Below, in pieces: positions 13,386 through 17,212 of a stretch of 17,212 nucleotides of DNA. Positions within the stretch are counted from its first letter, which is position 1. Every line of letters begins with the position of its first letter. Source of the DNA: UBA8514 sp034933685 (lineage in GTDB: Bacteria > Bacillota > Clostridia > Lachnospirales > Anaerotignaceae); the NCBI GenBank assembly GCA_034933685.1, contig JAYFNB010000036.1, forward strand, positions 1 to 17,212. The letters are read 5' to 3'. The translations under genes and the position numbers were made by a program. The notes under the pieces were generated by a model. It was not told the DNA's origin and searched no databases. It saw only the letters and a program-made list of their open reading frames with translations.

Positions 13386-14723
13386 ATGAACTTAAAAAAC
13401 ATTCAAAGCAACAAAGTGAAAACTATTTTGCAATTTTCAATTCCATCGATTATTGCAATGATCCTAACATCACTGGTTACCGTTACCGATGGTTTCTTTA
13501 TCGGAAACTATGTGGGAAAGGAAGGTCTTGCTGCAGTTAACTTAGGACTACCGATTGTCTATTTATACCTGGCAGTGGGTCTTATGGTGTCGGTAGGCGG
13601 CGTGGCAATCACCGGAATTGCTCTTGGCAATAGCGATATTAACAAATGCAACAATGTTTTTAATCAGACGATGTTTACAACAATGGTTGCGACCATCCTG
13701 CTCAGTGTCATCGTGTGGCTCTGCCTTAAACCGATACTTCATATCCTAAATGCTGATGCACAAGTGGCGAGGTTTTTCACAGACTATTACGGTATTATGC
13801 TGTTGGAACTTCCTATTATGGTGATAAACACATCCTTTGGTATGTTTATCCGCGGAGATGGCAAACCACAGTATTTAATGCAAGTCAACATTTTGAACGT
13901 GCTGCTTAATATTCTACTGGATTATTTGTTTGTCCATTGGTTTGCTTGGGGCGTAAAGGGCGTAGCTGTTGCCTCATTGCTTTCTGCCCTTGTTACCCTT
14001 TTATGCATTCTCTACTTTTTTTCATGCAAATCGAGTGTGTACAAATTCGGTAGATTTACTTTTTCGGGTGGCGTGCTGGGTAGCACACTACTCAATGGCA
14101 GCTCAGAGTTTGTTGGTGAAATGTCAATGAGCATTTCTATGTTTGCATATAATTATGTAATACTAAGAAACATCGGCGTGGACGGTGTGACTGCATTTAC
14201 CATCGTGGGTTATATTGCCTATACCTTCAGCATGGTGATTATCGGTTTTGGCCAAGGTGCAAGCCCTCTCATCAGCTTTACATATGGAGCAAAGGAACAT
14301 TTTATTGCAATAAATCTGCGTAGGATAACCAACTTCATGGTGCTGACTACAGGAGCATTGATGCTTTTGCTTGTTCTGGTTGGTTCAAGGTGGTACAGCA
14401 GCCTGTTTGTAAAAAGTATTGTAGTGGAGCAAATGGTGAATTCGGGTGTGATCATATATGCTGTCTCATTTCTGTTTTCGGGAATTAATACAATTTCTTC
14501 TTTTTACTTTACGTCAATTGGAAAAGCAAAGGAATCAGCTATCATATCTTCTGCACGAGGTTTGGTTCTTCTGCTCATTTGTATCTTTACTTTGCCACTG
14601 CTGCTTGGTATGACAGGTGTATGGCTTGTCTCCCCTATTACGGAATTTCTGACTTTAATTTTAAGTCTGTTTTTTATAGGAAAAGAAAGGAAATACCTAT
14701 CCCGAAGATTAACACAAAATTGA
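13386..14723 (+). CDS. MATE-family efflux transporter
   Basis: This intact MATE (MATE superfamily, DinF/MepA-like) antiporter has 445 residues and about 12 membrane segments, with the usual two six-helix halves. Signature stretches are ILQFSIPSIIAMILTSLVTV, then DGFFIGNYVGKEGLAAVNLG in the first half and FGQGASPLISFTYGA in the second. Members export cationic drugs or metabolites driven by Na+ or H+. The ATG at 13386 is preceded by GGGAGGAAATTAAA; an earlier ATG ten codons upstream is unlikely. It follows the AraC/GyrI gene and ends about 90 bases before a terminator. It is only distantly similar to the broken MATE at 4847-6189, so they are not a recent duplication. Confidence 0.93.
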   Translation: MNLKNIQSNKVKTILQFSIPSIIAMILTSLVTVTDGFFIGNYVGKEGLAAVNLGLPIVYLYLAVGLMVSVGGVAITGIALGNSDINKCNNVFNQTMFTTMVATILLSVIVWLCLKPILHILNADAQVARFFTDYYGIMLLELPIMVINTSFGMFIRGDGKPQYLMQVNILNVLLNILLDYLFVHWFAWGVKGVAVASLLSALVTLLCILYFFSCKSSVYKFGRFTFSGGVLGSTLLNGSSEFVGEMSMSISMFAYNYVILRNIGVDGVTAFTIVGYIAYTFSMVIIGFGQGASPLISFTYGAKEHFIAINLRRITNFMVLTTGALMLLLVLVGSRWYSSLFVKSIVVEQMVNSGVIIYAVSFLFSGINTISSFYFTSIGKAKESAIISSARGLVLLLICIFTLPLLLGMTGVWLVSPITEFLTLILSLFFIGKERKYLSRRLTQN

Positions 14724-14813
14724 TGTTCAATCCTCACAAAGGAATTTAACCAACATTCAATCGTAAACATTTCAAAACACGTGGTTGTACTAGACATATA
14801 AGATCATAACAGT

Positions 14814-14840
14814 ATCCAGTGCCTAAATGGCACTGGATTT
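14814..14840 (+). terminator. Terminator after the MATE gene
   Basis: Perfect ten-base arms ATCCAGTGCC (14814-14823) and GGCACTGGAT (14829-14838) enclose TAAAT, followed by a short T stretch. It lies 91 bases after the MATE stop. Confidence 0.75.
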
Positions 14841-14853
14841 CTACTTGAAAGAT

Positions 14854-14882
14854 AAAAAATCACCCACAGATGCGAGTGATTT
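14854..14882 (-). terminator. Terminator of the sigma/anti-sigma operon
   Basis: Arms AAATCAC (14857-14863) and GTGATTT (14876-14882) form a hairpin that ends in T residues on the minus strand (A run at 14854-14859). It lies about 110 bases downstream of the anti-sigma stop, back to back with the MATE terminator. Confidence 0.55.
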
Positions 14883-14990
14883 CGTATTTTATATTTATTC
14901 AATTCTGCAATATTTACCGATACTGAATTTAAATATTTTCAAACTTTTTTACAGTTCCATTTTATTCTCTCCTTAAAATACATAGAGACT

Positions 14991-15770
14991 TCATTTATTT
15001 ACAATTTCAGCTGCCATATCAGCAAGTACTGTTTTATCTACTTTGTCATCTGAATTTATTAAAGTATAGGACATCCCGTTATCTTCCCATACAATCTGCT
15101 GCACATGATTTATTTCGACTTTTTCTGAACCATATGAGAATATATATTTCCCGCTCTCTCCATCAGCTTTATCCTGCTCAGTCATTACATAATCAGCTGG
15201 AACAAATTTAAACGCATTACTATAATATCTTCCTTCTACATCAGAAGTAATCTTTACAGTTTCTCCGACCTCCTCAGTTTTGGGCAAAACACCATCTTCT
15301 ACTAAGAGGCTTACAGTTGAATCTCCATTCTTATATGTGAAATTGGCAGTTTTTAACGTCATTGCTACACTTCCATCTTCTGTTTCTGCGTTTGTTTCTC
15401 CCACGCCACCTTTATAAAACTTGTATCCCCCTGACATTTCATTTACATACTTCGGAACAAATCCAGCCTCTTTTTTTACTTCTTTCTCACTAGGAAATTC
15501 TGCAAAAGTACCATTTGTAGAATGGCTTGTATAGCTAACAATTTTTACAGCTGCAAAACATGTTATTGTTGTAAATGCTAACAGCATACATGCTACTAAA
15601 ATTCCTCTGGTTTTTTTCATTGATTTTAAATTCATATTCTTTTCCTCCACATTTTTATTTTTTATCTTTCCATTAATTTTCATAAACATATCCTCTGAAG
15701 GACAAATTTTATCTGCCTCCGCATGTATAGCTTTTCTTAGGTTATCTTCAAATTTTCCCGGTGATTTCAC
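14991..15770 (-). CDS. Probable membrane anti-sigma factor
   Basis: This 259-residue protein has a cytoplasmic N-terminus (1-54), one membrane segment (about 55-78, GILVACMLLAFTTITCFAAV) and an exported domain (about 80-259) beginning FPSEKEVKKEAGFVPKYVNE. This plan matches the DUF4367/DUF4179-like anti-sigma partners of Firmicute ECF-type factors; I see no zinc-binding anti-sigma motif. The start is GTG at 15770, eight bases after GGAGGT, so the first 23 bases overlap the sigma gene and the two are translationally coupled. It probably holds the sigma factor at the membrane until an external signal arrives. The signal is unknown. Confidence 0.75.
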   Translation of the reverse strand: MKSPGKFEDNLRKAIHAEADKICPSEDMFMKINGKIKNKNVEEKNMNLKSMKKTRGILVACMLLAFTTITCFAAVKIVSYTSHSTNGTFAEFPSEKEVKKEAGFVPKYVNEMSGGYKFYKGGVGETNAETEDGSVAMTLKTANFTYKNGDSTVSLLVEDGVLPKTEEVGETVKITSDVEGRYYSNAFKFVPADYVMTEQDKADGESGKYIFSYGSEKVEINHVQQIVWEDNGMSYTLINSDDKVDKTVLADMAAEIVNK

Positions 15771-16335
15771 TGCATTTGACCTCCATTCTATAGTTATTGT
15801 TGCACTCGATACTTTTTTTTAGATTTTTCCTTGCTGCATGTAGCCTTGATTTTACTGTTCCCTCAAAGCATCCCATGATTTGGGCAATTTCAGAAACTGA
15901 GAAATTGTTATAATAATAGAGAAGTATAGTAATTTTTTTCTTTATTTCCAAATGTTCTACCGCTTCCATCAAGTATTTGGATTCTTCTTTATCAATAATC
16001 TCTCCTTCTACTAAATGGGTATCCTCGGTTTCTGTAAATTCAAATATGTCATCAACCGGTATAGCTACTTTTTCTTTTGCAGACATCTTCCATGCAAGCC
16101 TTGTTAACATTCTAAAAAACCATGTTTTAAAACTCGTGGGGTCTTTTAAGTCTGCAATCTTAAAATAACATAGTATAAAAGCCTCTTGTACGATATCATC
16201 TGCCAGCGCTCTGTTATTTGTTATCAGATAAGCCGTTCTTACCGCTTTAGCTTTATACAAATCAAATAAGCCTTCAAAAGATGACTTATCGCCTTTTTGC
16301 AGTTTCAGAACAAGTTCTGCACTATTGTCTATCAT
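15748..16335 (-). CDS. ECF-type RNA polymerase sigma factor
   Basis: This 195-residue protein has the two domains of a group 4 sigma factor. Region 2 is at about 20-90 (FEGLFDLYKAKAVRTAYLIT, DDIVQEAFILCYFKI, SFKTWFFRMLTRLAWK), which binds the -10 element. Region 4 is at about 120-173, with the helix-turn-helix SVSEIAQIMGCFEGTVKSRL, which binds the -35. The final 20 residues (after about 175) are an unusual tail that overlaps the anti-sigma gene. AAAGGAGA precedes ATG. It is co-transcribed with its probable anti-sigma partner. A possible ECF-like promoter (TGAACT-N15-GTCT, 16369-16393 minus) lies ahead, so self-activation is possible. Confidence 0.9.
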   Translation of the reverse strand: MIDNSAELVLKLQKGDKSSFEGLFDLYKAKAVRTAYLITNNRALADDIVQEAFILCYFKIADLKDPTSFKTWFFRMLTRLAWKMSAKEKVAIPVDDIFEFTETEDTHLVEGEIIDKEESKYLMEAVEHLEIKKKITILLYYYNNFSVSEIAQIMGCFEGTVKSRLHAARKNLKKSIECNNNYRMEVKCSEITGKI

Positions 16336-16368
16336 TTATAATCTCCTTTCTGTGTACACATATATAAG

Positions 16369-16393
16369 AGACTTTAAACCTAAATTCAGTTCA
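16369..16393 (-). promoter_or_regulatory. Possible ECF-type promoter of the sigma operon
   Basis: On the minus strand TGAACT (16388-16393) and GTCT (16369-16372) are 15 bases apart, similar in form to ECF promoters (AAC-type -35, GTC-type -10). TATATA (16361-16366) could be a sigma-A -10 but lacks a good -35. A perfect palindrome, TGTGTACACA (16351-16360), lies in the leader. Confidence 0.25.
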
Positions 16394-16924
16394 TTAAAAA
16401 GTAAAAATTCTTAATATTATTTATTAAAAGACATTTTAAGTGTAGGTTGAATAAGGTACCGAATGAATATTGAAATAATTCATACTTACAATGGAATCAG
16501 ATTTATACTGTTCCTTCACTTAACTCTTCTTGAAAAACTCCATTTATATGATTGTATCATGCATATTTATATGGTGCATAGTACTGTCTGATATAACCAT
16601 CGTTTTTACACTTTTCTTGATGAACGTTCTGTTGTTTAGCTATTTTGTTTAAATCGTCACCCCAGAGTTTTTGTATTGTTGGCAAACAGATAAAATGGAA
16701 TTTTTAAACAAAATTTTTATTTTACTATTTCAAATTTTCTTGGCAAAGCTAAATTATCATTGTAATTGGAAACGGCGTGAACAGTATGAAAAGTCAAATG
16801 AGTTTTTCAATCCTGACAATTTATTGAATATGGGATATGAAAGGAAATTATATATTAGTATTTGTAAATGATAGAAAAAAAGAATTAAGTTACACAGAGA
16901 TTTCTAAAAAATATTGTATTGACC
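16394..16924. other. Intergenic stretch with no supportable gene
   Basis: This AT-rich stretch between the sigma operon and the right IS21 scar has two weak coding-like pieces: 16671-16871 (plus; includes WKRREQYEKSNEFFNPDNLL) with only a TTG start and no ribosome site, and a minus-strand frame of about 40 codons around 16570-16690 (KLWGDDLNKIAKQQNVHQEK) that ends in RQYYAPYKYA. Neither belongs to a family I recognise; they may be remnants. Confidence 0.35.
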
Positions 16925-17047
16925 TAAGTATAAAAATTGAGAGTTACTAGTTAAAGGGGCACAAGGAGATGATGAAAAGCAAAAATTTAATAAACATATC
17001 GTTTGAAAACAGGAATAATTTTTTCTGAAAACCAGTAAAATTAAAAC
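16925..17047 (+). repeat. Direct repeat, right copy: decayed istB 3' end
   Basis: This is a diverged copy of 119-243 in the same orientation. The istB reading SIKIESY is interrupted by TAG, continues LKGHKEMMKSKN and LINISFEN, then loses one A (relative to the left copy) and shifts frame near the end. Only about the last 30 codons and the short downstream tail remain; everything 5' of 16925 is unrelated. It is a dead IS21-family scar. Confidence 0.75.
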
Positions 17048-17073
17048 AACACCGACAAAAGAGCCTCTTATAA

Positions 17074-17101
17074 GAGACCGTTTCAAAGTCCGTGTAAACT
17101 C
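17074..17101 (+). mobile_element. Possible IS256-type terminal repeat
   Basis: The 28 bases beginning GAGACCGTTTCAAAGTCCG and ending GTGTAAACTC have the look of an IS256/mutator-family terminal inverted repeat as found in Clostridia. No transposase is visible before the window ends, and the matching end would lie outside. Recognition is by general pattern only. Confidence 0.25.
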
Positions 17102-17133
17102 AAAAAACTGATATAAAAATTTGATCATTCTTT

Positions 17134-17167
17134 ATGGGCAAGGCCATTTTTTGTGGTTCTTGCCCAT
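17134..17167. repeat. Hairpin near the right edge
   Basis: Perfect nine-base arms ATGGGCAAG (17134-17142) and CTTGCCCAT (17159-17167) flank a 16-base T-rich loop. No T-run follows, so it is not a clear terminator. Confidence 0.5.
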
Positions 17168-17212
17168 ATTTGTATTATAAAACTGTTTTTTGGGTTGTCA
17201 AGAAAAACTCCC

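Noticed and set aside
16671..16871. 66-codon plus-strand frame as a gene
   Set aside because: It has a TTG start without ribosome site, AT-rich composition and no recognisable family; mentioned only as possible remnant.
16904..17128. 74-codon minus-strand frame
   Set aside because: It runs across the IS21 scar and the possible IS256-type end, so it is a chance frame.
1..17212. CRISPR arrays, tRNA or rRNA genes
   Set aside because: No regularly spaced repeats and no tRNA- or rRNA-like sequence were seen.

Overview
The window is AT-rich, has strong GGAGG-type ribosome sites and simple sigma-A promoters, and carries FeoAB, BlaI/MecI-type, WYL, AraC/GyrI, MATE and ECF-type sigma genes. This fits a low-GC Firmicute, most likely an anaerobic member of the Clostridia. 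I cannot name a species from sequence alone.

Layout. (1) Positions 1-243 hold the 3' end of an IS21-family istB gene, and a diverged, broken copy of the same 3' end lies at 16925-17047 in the same orientation, so almost the whole window sits between two IS21 scars. (2) 251-3687 (minus strand) is a ferrous-iron operon, feoA-feoB-feoC-like-methyltransferase; the methyltransferase has lost its C-terminus beside the istB scar. (3) 4010-4627 is a TetR regulator with a striking tandem palindromic operator. (4) 4847-7059 is a decayed AraC regulator plus MATE efflux pump pair, both frameshifted and separated by a large hairpin/terminator. (5) 7246-7592 is a dead BlaI/MecI-type repressor gene whose promoter and operator are still well formed. 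(6) 7787-9543 contains one intact AraC/GyrI-like regulator flanked by unrecognised gene fragments. (7) 9583-12215 carries a PNPOx-like gene with a damaged start codon, a VOC-family gene, a decayed GyrI-like ligand-binding protein gene, and the WYL regulator that probably controls the latter two. (8) 12356-14723 is an intact AraC/GyrI-like regulator followed by an intact MATE pump. (9) 14991-16335 (minus) is an ECF-type sigma factor overlapping its probable membrane anti-sigma partner. The last 130 bases may contain the end of another insertion sequence.

How the genes work together. Apart from iron uptake and the sigma/anti-sigma pair, the window is a collection of small 'sense a toxic compound, then export or modify it' modules: TetR, AraC-MATE, BlaI, AraC-GyrI, WYL-GyrI-VOC and AraC/GyrI-MATE. 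About half are broken by frameshifts, stop codons or lost start codons, so this reads as an accessory region in active decay. I see no clear evidence of a wholly new defence or biosynthetic system. The most unusual points are the methyltransferase inside the feo operon, the variant FeoB gate motifs, the GTTAG-N6-CTAAC element shared by the feo upstream region and the AraC-MATE hairpin, and the surviving operator of the dead BlaI gene.
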